Made by a program: the position numbers and the translations under genes
Source of the DNA: Anas platyrhynchos
Taxonomy: Eukaryota > Chordata > Aves > Anseriformes > Anatidae
DNA length: 64,000 nt
NCBI RefSeq assembly: GCF_047663525.1
Contig: NC_092597.1
Coordinates: forward strand, 19,552,501 to 19,616,500
Direction of reading: 5' to 3'
The notes under the pieces: model-generated
What the model saw: the letters and a program-made list of their open reading frames with translations, nothing else
Told to the model about the DNA's origin: nothing
Database searches by the model: none
Shown here: in pieces, positions 38,617-49,815 of the stretch
How the letters are laid out: each line of letters starts with the position of its first letter
Position numbering within the stretch: position 1 is the first letter of the stretch

Positions 38617-39019
38617 GAACATTTCCATAAATAAAGCTTTTAGACTGTTCAGCAGATTTACCTCCTGCCCTCCCAGGCACACCCCAACCTCTTCTAATAA
38701 TACAAATGTTATCACAGTCTAAAAAGTTATTCTTGTCCTTGATGTGTATTTTGCACTCTTGTCAAGAGCCAGAATGGAAACAAACCAGGGCCAGTGCATG
38801 GAACGGTCAAACTGAGCACAAAAAGATTTATTTATTTTTTTGTAAGGTACAAAACAGGATTGTTAGAACAAACAGTCACCACAAACCATATTATTCATAA
38901 TTCTTCAAAGTTTTCTCCTGGAAACCAACAAATGTGCATTGCCTGAACATATTTTGTTAATTCCTTTTTATTTTGCCATGAATAGAGCTGAATAATTTCA
39001 AAGCATTTTCCTGAGAGTA

Positions 39020-39120
39020 ATGAGTAGTGCTTTGTAGCTTCCCTTGTCTGTACATTACTACTATTTTGCTCATTTCATGGATGGGTAAACTGAGGGACAA
39101 ACAGTGAATAAAAAACAGGT
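39020..39120 (-). repeat. MIR/CORE-SINE remnant (antisense)
   Basis: 'agtgctttgtagc…ctattttgctcatttcatggatgggtaaactgagggacaaacag' matches the antisense MIR order 'agcgctt…tattatccccattttacagatgaggaaactgaggcacag'. Truncated after the gaggca block and diverged. Confidence 0.55.
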
Positions 39121-39969
39121 CGAGTGTAGGCTACAAAAATAGAAGAAGTTTTGACAATTTTGAAAGACAATCCCATATTCCAGCAAAACTCTGAAATCTT
39201 ATATTAATATGGTTCCTCATTTATCTACAGCATGGTATTTTGGGGAAGAATTACTATGTTAAATTAAAACATGGCAAAGTATTTTTGTATTCTTAATGAA
39301 TCTTTAGATGCAAGAAACCTCTGGACCATTTGTTTGATCTTCATATTTAAACATGATTTTAACAGTCACAGTTCACCCGTGGCAGTAAGAGACATCAGTT
39401 GCAGAAATCACACTAATACGGACCAGAGCTGAATTAAACTGTGTTGATGGAGATAACCAGTTGCATATGTTTTTAGTTAGCAGGAGCCAAATCAGATAAC
39501 CACCATACAGAAACATTGGGCCTGATGGATATTTATTTCTGAGAAAAGACTGGATTGCAGCCTGAGTCGTGGTTAAGATGTCCGTCCGTTTATAGTCAGG
39601 AATCAGGAAAATGAAATTCTGGATAAAGCAAAAAGGTGACTGGAGAGGAAGGAAGAGCAAAGTATGTGAAGGGCAAAGACATAAACATTGGTGCTGTTCT
39701 TTTTGTGTTACTAGACAAGGACCTTCTATTGATTTCTCTAGGCATGCTTGCACTTCCTTCCTTCAGTGACTAATGATACGCCCTTTGGGTTATGATGACA
39801 CTGCATTTCACAGGCCTGCAGGTCGAATACCTGATGTATTCCCTGCCCAGCTCCTACTTTAAGTCATTGTCCGACTCCATGCCAGGCTCTCCTCCATGTG
39901 AGGCAAATAAGAAAGGGAGATAATTTATGTTGCTCATCCCAGGACAGAGAATAAAAAGCACTTCTTCCA

Positions 39970-40560
39970 ACAGGTTCGAACATAGTTGGATTTTGTCCGA
40001 GGCTTCATTTCCAGTCAGCGGCATTGCATCCAGTCTGGTGTCTTTAATGTTTTTCTCACAACACTTTCCAGAACTCTGTTTCCTTCTGCAGGAGCCCCAA
40101 AGTGCATATGTGTTAGGCACACATTTCTTCGCCCACCTCTGCGTTGGAACACAGATTTGTTTTAACTTTGATTAACAATCCTCCACAAAAATTTAAAGAA
40201 AGAAGTGACTGATTCTTCTCTCACTTTCAGTAAATTAGGAATAATTCCCCTCTCCCTCCCACCTCTAGGCCACAGAGTTAACACAAATAATGTAAAACTG
40301 GCGAAGGTGACAGAAGAGTTAGGCTAAAAATGAAGAAGCCTACTGCCTTCGACACAGAGAATATGGGGCGCAAATTATAACTCGGCCTATTTAATTGCTA
40401 GGCAAAATGTGGGACAAGAACTCTTGGGGGCTCCCAGTCATCAGTGATTTGAAGCATTCGTTATCAGTAGCCTGTAATAGCTGCTCTGACCAACCTCCCT
40501 CTCATGTTCAAGAAGTAAAAGCAGCAGGAGATTTTGAAAGCGTGAAGAAGTAAGCACCCG
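39970..40560. promoter_or_regulatory. candidate conserved noncoding region
   Basis: Unique DNA with scattered retained CpGs (ggttcgaac, gtccgagg, cagcggc, cttcgccc, gcgttgg, ggcgaagg, ggcgcaaatt, actcggcc, attcgtta, aaagcgtg, acccgact) and TATTTAATTGC. Boundaries are approximate. No coding potential recognised. Confidence 0.28.
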
Positions 40561-42553
40561 ACTTTCACTCACTTTCAACAAAAGTTTGTCCTACCACAAC
40601 CCTGTGTGCCTTTGAACATATCAACCTATATTCCACCAGCAAACTAGCTTTTGCATAATGAACTCTCTGAGCTCCCACAGTAATCACCTGAAAGACCATC
40701 AGTGAGAAATTCAAAATAATTTAACATAACCTTAAACTACTCACCTGAACAAAAGAGTTTTTTTCTTAATATCCAACATTGCTTCTACTGCTTAGGGAGA
40801 ATGATATTTTTGTGAAGCTGGAGATCCCATCATTTAATGTGCAAAATCTAGGGTGTCTATCAGGGTGGCTAAATGGCTCATATTTGCAACAAAATATAGC
40901 TGTGAGGCTTTTCTGGAGCTTACATTCTAATGTAAATGAGAATTACTGGTCCAGAGACTTACAGCACTGATGTAAAATTTCCTCTCTCAGGAGACCACTG
41001 TGACTTAAGAAAACCTTAGAGGGCATAGAAATACATTCCTAAAAGCCTAAAACAACACTGATACTGAGAAGCCTACAGACTCCTTTCCACAATTTCCTAT
41101 TCTCACAGAGTATTGAAAACATTTTAAATAAATGCAGACACACTGCCCCTGTCTCACCTTCTTTTGGTGCTAAATCTCCCCACAGAGGAGTTAGCCATTT
41201 CTTAGCTGAACTCTGGAGAGCTGCTCTTAGTTCAATGGCAGGATACAAACATTTCTTTCTTGGGCTGCATTGTATTTATGCTGCAATTTTGCCAAGTGTT
41301 GATAGGAGAGGCTGATAAGTAAATCTAGAACATGTTTAATCATTGCTCCAGTCACTGGTGAAGGCAGTACACGTGCCCTCTCCTTTTCCCTTTTCCCCAT
41401 CTTCCCTTAAATATATTGGCCAAAGCAAAGTTTGGGTGTAAAAGGTGTGAAAGCAAGTACTGTGGTTCCATTCACTAGCTACAGCAATGCTACGTACCAG
41501 TTGGCTGGCTGCCACAAAGTTTGATCTCAGAGCAGGTGGATTGGCGTGGATAGGGATCGGAAGAAAGATGGAGAACTTCCCAGGCTCTAGTGTGGACACT
41601 ATCCTGGAGATTACAGAGTCTTCTAGAGCGGGGCACCAGGAGTGAGGCTGAAAGTTTTCAGAGACAAGAAAATTTATAAATGGAAAAGAGAATTTTATAT
41701 ACATGTATTTATAAATAGTACATGTACATTATGCATGTGTGTGCTGTACTGGTGTGCAATATGAGTCTTATTCAAATGCCATATTGTCACATCTTGCAAT
41801 AGCAGGTGAAGCAGCTTTCTAAAACAGCCAGGATGTCAAAACAGGTTCTGAGGATTGCTTAGACCTCTCTGCTTTGAAGCTCAATTTTTAGCTTTGTTTC
41901 CTGCAACAGTAGGAAAAAGTGCTTATTTGTTTTATGTGTCCATCTCTGCATGTGCCTCCATGCAACAGCTTCCAAACTAGCCAAATTCAACTAAATTTGG
42001 CACAAGGGAGAATTTCTTGAAATTTCATGACTTGGTTGCCAGGCTGAGTCAGAGGCTTATTTACCCTAGTTATATGTGATCCTATCAAAATACCCTGCCA
42101 GAGGCCAATAAAATGAAGAGACATAAATCTGAAGGCAATTTCTTAATTCTCTTGTTCCTGGAGCTGTTTCTTTCTCAGTTTCATTCATTTTCCTTCTGCT
42201 GCCACCATTAGGAGGTGCTGGATGGATGCTTTAAATGTGGTACTCCAGTGCAGAAATACAGTGCGCCAGCTGATAGAGAAATACATTCACACACAGGGAA
42301 TTCCTGAGCCGACTGTTAGTTTTAGAAATATTATTCAAGAGCCAAAATTATGTGATCCTTCTTGGAACAAAAAGACCATGAAAATCAGAAAGAATTTTCC
42401 TCCATTGAGGATCTGGAAATCTGTGCCATCTCTTAATATCCAACAGACTTCTCAAGTATCTGGTGTGATTTTTTTTTTTAAGTGAAACATATGATAGAAA
42501 TGGAAAGCTTAATCAAGTTTCCTTAGATTACTAATTATTCATTCTTTGTTGCC

Positions 42554-42574
42554 TTTTTTTTTTTTTTTTTTTTT
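42554..42574. repeat. T21 homopolymer
   Basis: Uninterrupted T run in unique DNA. Confidence 0.93.
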
Positions 42575-45530
42575 CTTCTGTGCTTTGCCTGACAACTGAA
42601 TGTAGCAGAGACATAAAACTGGGAGGTTTGCATTGCTTTCAACCACCTCTGAAAACACCTTTTTCTATATGCACATGGTTTAAGATAAGAAAGAAAGAAT
42701 GTCATGCATATAATAAGAATGCCAAATGTCTGGACAGAAGATCTGACTTTTTCAAAGGAGTATGTTCACTCGTATGTTTACTGAGATTGATGAATTACTA
42801 GGGATTTTAATTGTAAATCTTTGGCTGCTATTGCCACACTTCACTGACTAAGATCAGCAGCTATTTCATCTATTTGTAATTTTATTTCTTTACCAAGTGC
42901 CTGATCATGAGAAACAATAACTGTCAGCAGTGTAAACTCCCAAAGGACTTTGAAGATTTACTCTGATTAACTACAGATCTTTCTAATATCTCTCAGGATC
43001 AGTCTTTACCTGTCCCAGTCTGAGGTGTAATGTTGCTGTAGACTGTAACTGTTTACAGAAGTGGGAGCCTTCAATAGATCAGTGTATGAAATCATTCCTA
43101 TTCCTCCACAGTAGTTTGTAAAGTTTCCAAAGAGCTTTCCAGGCTTTCTGGATGAAAGCCACTATATAAATGCAAGATGCCATTATTATTTATTGTTTCA
43201 GTTTGACAGAAAGATGGAGGGTTTCATTTTGACTTTATATTTCCATCTTCTCTCCACTTTGCCTTTGTTTCATAACTTTCTGACATGCAGAATTTTCCTT
43301 TGTATTCCTTCCAAGCTGTTAAGACAGAAAGGTTGGAAATGCTGCAGCCACAAATAAGTGGTATATTATAGCAATTTTTAATTATTATTTGTGTTCTCAT
43401 TGCAGAGGAGATCAGACTAAAGGCCCCAAGTTCCAGCTTCCAGCGTCTGAAAGAAGCTAGGTCAGGATTTTACAAAAAGGACCAAGAAATCAATTTTGTT
43501 AACCATTGACAAGGACCTTACAGACAGGAAAGTTTCTTTCACAGCCTTACATTCCTGCTCAACTTGGCCCTTGGAAGTATTGATGGGAATCCCAAATAGA
43601 AGGAATTTACCTGCTGCTAATTTGGGTACCACAGGGCTTAGCCTGTGGTATATATATCTGAAAGGTGAGATAGTCTGACCATTATTTTTGTTACCTGTTT
43701 ACCAAAGAATTGTTTCTTTTAAGTTATTATGTGGTGGTGAACCCTATTGAATAATTATGTTATACACTATTGTTTCTCTTTGGATATTTAATTTAATATG
43801 TTGTGGTAAGGTAAGTGTTAGTTGCTTCTACTTTGAGCCATCTGCAATTTTGGTTACCATTGGAAAAAGAAATGTTGTTTGGTATGGTTGTGCTGCTTCA
43901 ACCAGCTGAAGATGAGTTTCAATTTGCTGTCATTTTAAAGGACCTTTAGAAGAGCAGAGAATGAGGCTCAGCTCTCATCCCATTACCAGCTTTATTTAAT
44001 CTTAAATACCTCTGAGAGAGAGACTCCCTTATCTCCAAGTTGGGCAAACACGACACTGCACATTGATGCAAGATCTGTAGTGAACAATGTAGAAAAAATG
44101 GTGGTGTGTGGAATCCTAAGTATGTGAATCCAGCAGGTAAAACAGAACTGAAAATAACGGTTGGGGTCTAAGGCTGAGTCACAGTTACTGAAGGAGCACA
44201 GAAATGAGAACAGCAGAGAATTAGTGTGATGGGTACCATAACTGCATTAATGTCACTAATATTCACAAAGCAAAAAATAAATTAAAGAAGGGGTGTGCTG
44301 TCTAGCATATTATGGTGCCATGTAACCTCCCAAATGCTGAAATAATGAGGTAGATTTTTATTTTTATTTTTATTTGGTTTTAATCGTGATTGCCTCAGTG
44401 TCAAATGAGATTGTAATGAGAAGTGGAGTTGTTACAGAAAGTTCACTGTTTTGGAACTTCTGTGAGATGGTGTCAAATAACAAGTTTTGCTCCCCATGTT
44501 TTTCCCACTTTTGCAGCTGCCTCTTCATTTCCTGGTTTGGAGACTGACTCAGAAATGAAGACATTAAGCATTAAAATTAGCTGAAAAATAAAGGGTGGAG
44601 ATGTGAAAAATGTCAGGGACTTTACATTCATGAGCTTTCAAACTTTTTTCAACATTTCTTAATAATCTTGTTTAATACTTGTTGTTCCAGCTACTATTAG
44701 AAGACATTTTGGAAGACACGAAACCTATATACTTCAGATAAGAAGCCTAATAACTTGGGGCACAGACCAACTGAAAATCAATTCCACATGTTTGAGGCTT
44801 CTGTACTCTAGCTGATAAGGCAGAACCTGGAGTTTCAACACAAAAGTTGTAATAACCATTGACAGCAATACAGAGACTGTGATTATGTAAATGATGGAGT
44901 AAACTTGTATGAACATAACTGTAGCAATGAAATACTTTACACTAATTTTTGAGGACATTTATATATTGGTGCTTGCACAAGATGTGGGCTATAAGGCCAC
45001 TATCCCTTCAACACTAGACTGAGATGTTTTCAGTTGATGACCATTCACTGTTATTATTATACTTGTAAATCACAGCCTGTCTTCATCCCTGCAGATCAAA
45101 AAGAGAGTAATTTCTATTCTATAGGGGATTACTTGTACTACTTGTCTCCTAGATCTACTCTATGATCTATGGAGTGCATTTCTGTCTGGAATTATTTTTT
45201 TCTGCTTGGGAATTATATTTTTCCTATGAATCATGAAGGGACTTCTGAGATCTTGCAAAGACCAGTGAAAGATCTAACTCTTGCTCACTTTGGGGTACTT
45301 AAATGAAGCATCTGAGCCTGGAGTCCTGGCTGTATGACAGAGGGACAATACCAGGTGAGAACCAGTTCTGAATTTCATCATGAGAATTTCATTCATTTTC
45401 TGGATGTGTTCATCTTTCTCCCTTAGCTCAGAGGACCCAGGCCTAGCAGATTCCCATGCTCTTCAGTCTATAGCCTTGGGTTAGATTAAATGAGTCCATA
45501 CTTATGATCAGCAGAGTTCCAAAAAGAAAA
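42575..45530. other. AT-rich noncoding block
   Basis: No supported gene; ORFs are 74 codons or fewer. Holds the ancient repeat 3' end at 43.1-43.2 kb and a TATTTT tandem (about 44356-44376). Otherwise unique sequence. Confidence 0.7.
43110..43195 (+). repeat. ancient SINE/LINE 3' end (…gatgaaag..actatataaatgcaag…ATT tail)
   Basis: 'gtaaagtttccaaagagctttcc…ggatgaaagccactatataaatgcaagatgccattattattta' matches a sequence I know as a shared 3' end of old vertebrate LINE/SINE elements ('gtaaagcgctttg…ggatgaaaggcgctatataaatgcaag' plus ATT repeats). It is diverged and truncated, in sense orientation. I leave the exact family (L2/L3/CR1-like or a SINE using that tail) open. Confidence 0.6.
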
Positions 45531-45534
45531 ATAG

Positions 45535-45638
45535 AAAAAAACAAACCCAAACAAACAAAAAACACACCACCACCACCAACAACAAAGAAAAACAAACAAA
45601 CAAACAAACAAAAACACAAAACAAAACAAAAACAAAAT
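45535..45638. repeat. A/C-only low-complexity tract, (CAAA)n/(CCA)n
   Basis: About 104 bases with no T and a single G (45587). It is built of CAAA units, a CCA/CAA core (caccaccaccaccaacaac) and AAAAC units. The strand asymmetry is extreme. It is probably a compound microsatellite. Neither strand codes for anything but Thr/Asn/Lys or Phe/Leu/Cys/Val runs. Confidence 0.93.
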
Positions 45639-45639
45639 G

Positions 45640-45860
45640 ATATTATAATATCTCAGTAGAACAGTGAAGAAGTAAAGGAGAAAAAAGGGACATCTGTCTC
45701 AGTATTTCTCAGAGGAAAAGTGCAGCTCACTGGGTATTTTCATTCTCTGACTGCTCCCTCTGCTGCCTGTGAGGTGGCTGGAGGGGAGCCAACAAGCCGC
45801 ACGGCCCCTGCATGGCTGCCCAGGTGGGCTCTGCATCCCTCTTCCTCACCCTGCTCTCAG
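45640..45860. other. short GC-richer unique segment
   Basis: About 45745-45860 is markedly GC-richer than its flanks, with two CpGs (ccgcacggcc). No ORF or repeat that I recognise. Confidence 0.55.
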
Positions 45861-46350
45861 CATTAGAGATGCCGACAGTTACTAGATAAAGTTAAAGACT
45901 CATGTAGTGATCTTCACACTAATTGGACTGTAATGTATAGCCTCGGTCAAGCAAATCTCTCCCAGCACTCCTCTCCACAGACGGCAATCAAGCCATTTAC
46001 AGAAGATGCATCGGCTGCTGGGACCCTGGAGTAACCTTAAACTGCACTGGCCTTTTAGCAGAAAACACAATTAATTTTGATACTGAAGGGCAATTAGGAC
46101 TGGGGTTAAAATAAAAAATCTTCTGAACAGAGAATGTCAAAGACTGGTAAGGAAACTATTTCCCTTGTACACAGCGCATTGAAGGTCTGTAAGCACAGCA
46201 ACTGTCAGCTCATGTTAATTCAGATCACTTTGTAACCCCCCCCTCCATTTCGATGGGAGATATGTAAATTTAAATTAATAAGCACTGTGCTCAAACCCCA
46301 CTAAGACTGATAGGTATTTTAGTTAAGTCTTTGCTGCTGGAATAAGCACA
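45861..46350. promoter_or_regulatory. candidate conserved noncoding element
   Basis: Unique DNA of balanced composition with intact motif-like strings: gatgccgacag, cacactaattggac, cctcggtcaag, agacggcaatcaag, gcatcggctgc, caattaattttgat, taaatttaaattaataag. CpGs are retained in those strings. It follows immediately after an A/C simple repeat and GC-rich segment. By eye it is one of the three best candidates for deep conservation in the window. Confidence 0.38.
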
Positions 46351-49300
46351 GCTTCTCATACTTTGCTGGGGAAACCTGTTTTACATCTCAGAATTTAGTG
46401 AAACGACCAAATGCATTTATTTTGTTCTGTTTCATTTCCAAAAGAAAATGGTCTCCCAGCTGACACTCTGCAGATCACAGCTTAGAGCAAATCATGTCAG
46501 CAACTCTATAAACTTCTCTTTAGAAGCACAGAAGATGTTCACAGTAATACATATCTACATGCACCCACATGTCCTAACATATGTGCAAGGCAGCCAAAAT
46601 TTTGACCTCACCTGTGCAAACTGCTTAGGTCTCTGTCACTCTCCATAACTCAAGTAAATGCAGCAGACTTGTTGGTTGTGATTTTTATCAGCATTTTTTC
46701 CTCCCACAGCAATCACTTAACACTCAGTGAAGCCAGTGAGTGTCATTGGCACAACTGAAGTACAGTTGCTTATCTCTAAGGACAGTGATATTCACCGTGG
46801 AAATTTTCAATACACATTTTGTTTAAGAACTAGAGATAAAAGATGAATGCTCAGGAATCATATGTGAAATCCTGATCCAGCAACATTCAGATTAGGCAAA
46901 GATCTTTAGGCAAAGATTTCAGAAGCATCAGCCAATAATTGTTACTGAAGATATTTCTGGGGACAAATATTGAGTGAAGCTAGGCATTTTCTCAAACTGT
47001 ACATGAGTATTTGTCACTGACAGCCCAAGAAAAAGTGGACATCTTCAATACAAATAATCTCAATAAAGTCACGCTTCTGGCTAGTGTATGAGAAAGCAAT
47101 GAGGGACATTTTAGGGTGCTCCCAATGGATAGGATATTTGTGAATCTTTTTCTCAAAACACCCCCTGAACAAGCAGATTTACACAGTGTACACTAAGGAG
47201 TTTTACCCCCCAGATGGTACCCGTGCAACAAGGCCAGCACAACTCTTGCAACAATTCTGCCATGGTCAGTGACTCCCAAATTCTGATCTTAAAATTGCTG
47301 ATGTTTGATCCTCTTTGAATGCAGGCCTAAGCCTACTGGTCTGGAAAAATGAGATCTGGACTCCTGAGGAGGGAAATGTGTAGGGGAAAGTCCATGACAC
47401 CAGAGAGGAAACTGTAAAGATGCTGCAGTCTTTCTTAGAGATGAATTCATAGAAAACTGGGGCCAGGTGAGGTGCTGTCCTCCTCCTTACACTGCCAGTG
47501 ACATTGCTGCAGGCACTGTCATCAGATGAGATAATTTCAGTTAAAATGAGAGAGAAAAGATGTTAGCTAGGGGCTTGACTTTGAAAATCTCTTTCTGCTT
47601 TGGTCCAGGGCTGCTCATACCTGTTAGCTTCCCAGGCTTGGTAGAGGAACTTAATTTCTCCCTGACCTACAGAGAACAAGCAGATGTCTGAGGCAAGGGT
47701 CCACCATGATAGTCGTGGTGGGGTTTACTACATTTTGGTTCAATTCCTGTTGCCATCAGTGGGTAACTTCCAGAGACTGTTTACACATGAATTACCTTTT
47801 TAAGAGTTTGTCAGAGAGCCCAAAGCTCATGTCAAGTTTGTTTGTTTGTTTGTTTGTTTGGAGCAGTCTGAACAAATCTCAGTCTTTAATATCAAAGGGA
47901 ATATTTCCAGGTATGCAGGCACATAGTAGTTGGAAAGAGATGGAGGAGGGTGAGAGGAGCCTTTACATAGCTAGAAAAATATCAAGATGCTATTTCCCTC
48001 GATGCTATTGAAAAGACTCATTTTTCTTTGTCTTTCCAGGTTCTCTTTTCCATTTACAAGGCTCTCCAATCTGCAGTGAACTGTTTTCTCATCTGAGACT
48101 CGGGCAGCCATCCCACAAGCTGTACTTGGGAAACCACTAACTGATGTTAGATTTACACAGTGGATAGTTTTTATATATGTTTTTCTTAAAAGCAGCATCC
48201 TAGGGGAATCTCTCCGTGGCAAAAACAGCACAAGAAGCACTACCAGCCAATAGAGCATCTGAGGAGTTCACAGGGTTAAAACTATTGTTTTCAGGGATTG
48301 ATTCAATCTCTGCTTTGTCAACCTGTTTAAGTTCCAGGGCCCCATTCTGACCAGCTACAACGAAGGGTGAAGAGCCCAGAGTAAACTCATTTGGGCCTTT
48401 TAAGTACAACATGATTCATACTTGTGTGCAGCCTCTGTCATGGGTTGTGCGCAGCCCACTGCCAGAAACCATGTCACCCTCTCAATCTTGTGCTGGAGGG
48501 GGCAGGTGGACAAGATAACTTAATAGCTCTTATTCATTTGGAATTTCTGTGGTTATGGGGTAGGTCACCTTGTTCAGTGAGAGAGGGAAAGCATGTAAAT
48601 CTTCAGCCCAAACTCAAGCTCCAGTGTAAGCAACTTTCAGAGAAGCTGAATTTATATTTCTTCTCTTGTTATCTTGTAATTTCTTGGGGCATCCCTTTAC
48701 AGAATAGTGATGCAAGGGCCCCAGCAGTAATGAAAATAAACATAAAAATAATCCACTGTGTTCACATGCGTGGCATGAAAGTGAAAATTCCCACCAGTGA
48801 CTTGAGTGAGGGACATGAGCAGATTTGGTCTCTGCAAAGCACATGGCTCAATGCTGGAACCAGCCTTAACATAGGTTCCCGCATTCGTACACAGTAGGGT
48901 GGGAATGCAGAGCACATCCCAATTCCCCACATGTGTGGGTCTGACCCAACCCTGCTGTGCCAACCTGCAACAAATCATGCAATCACACTACTGGGTCAGT
49001 GCAGTTTGCGGTAAAGTCTGACAACTTGCAAGGATAAGATCTTCCTGGGTGTATTATCATTTCCTTTTCTAGAGAAACACGGAGTTAGAAATATGAGACT
49101 GGATGAGAGTAACCAAACAACTGCATTTGAAAATGGCCAGCATCAAGCCCTATAAAGACATCAAGAACCAGGTGAATCTAATGGCTTGCAGTACCTCCTC
49201 CTAACATTCAAAATTTAGAAGTGGTTTTATGTCCTGAAGCATGTGGGCTTTTAAAGAGACCAAAATATTATTTTAATTGATTTTTTTTCACAGTCCTTAT

Positions 49301-49430
49301 GGTGATGCCTAGTCATTCTTCTTGCCTATACTAACATCATCATGTAGTTACAAGGAAAAAGAGAGAAACAAGTGCAAAACAGCCCCATATTTTGGAGGAT
49401 CAATTTTCCTTGAATAAATGACAGTGCTAA
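46351..49430. other. noncoding block
   Basis: No supported gene. ORFs of 157 codons (48424-48897, plus) and 93/76 codons (minus, overlapping it) lie in a stop-poor stretch without recognisable domains. A 12-base direct repeat (ttaggcaaagat at 46892-46903 and 46906-46917) and a (TTTG)n tract (47836-47860) are present. Confidence 0.65.
47836..47860. repeat. (TTTG)n microsatellite
   Basis: Six uninterrupted TTTG units. Confidence 0.92.
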
Positions 49431-49433
49431 AGG

Positions 49434-49472
<39 letters not shown>
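49434..49472. repeat. A28 homopolymer with purine tail
   Basis: A28 (49434-49461) followed by gag and A8. It lies about 140 bases before the MIR remnant and is not part of it. Confidence 0.93.
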
Positions 49473-49473
<1 letters not shown>

Positions 49474-49607
49474 TTGCTATGTGGTCATTTTTTATACATA
49501 CAAAAATCTCCATGTATTTCTGTACTGAAAAATTTCAGTACTATCAGTTTTGCACTGGCTCCATTAATAAACAATACTTCTGTCACACTTTTCATCCAGA
49601 GAAGGAA
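49473..49607. other. unique AT-rich DNA
   Basis: No feature seen apart from a small inverted pair (ctgaaaaatttcagta near 49524-49540). Confidence 0.6.
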
Positions 49608-49815
49608 AATCACCTAAAAACTCTATTTAATTAACCTTTACAGCCCCCTTGTGAGCTTGGCATTATTATCTCCATTTCACAAATGGGCACATTGAAACAC
49701 AAAGAGCTTAAGTGACTTCCCTACAAGTAAAACTACATAGCAGGTCAATCACAGCACTTGGAATAGATCCTCAGTCCCTGGGGTCCTGGTCCCTTGTTTA
49801 AAGTGCTACAAACTT
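49608..49815 (-). repeat. MIR/CORE-SINE (antisense), best-preserved copy
   Basis: 'ccccttgtgagcttggcattattatctccatttcacaaatgggcacattgaaacacaaagagcttaagtgacttccctacaag…catagcaggtcaatcac…tccctggggtcctggtccc' follows the antisense MIR consensus almost block for block: the bipartite 'tattattatccccattttacagatg' region, 'gaaactgaggcacagagag', 'ttaagtgacttgcccaaggtca', 'cagc.ggtca', and the 'ggactccagagtcc' tRNA-proximal part. It is nearly full length and the clearest interspersed repeat of its class in the window. Confidence 0.78.

Larger units (their letters stand above)
38617..42550. other. noncoding block
   Basis: No supported gene. Longest ORFs are 126 (39373-39753, minus) and 122 codons (41336-41704, minus); neither has a recognisable domain or splice context. 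Contains a MIR remnant, the candidate element at about 39.97-40.56 kb, and AT-rich sequence with a small palindrome (tacatgta) near 41725. Confidence 0.65.

Noticed and set aside
39970..39990. ggttcgaac as a tRNA B box
   Set aside because: No matching A box or cloverleaf could be drawn around it.
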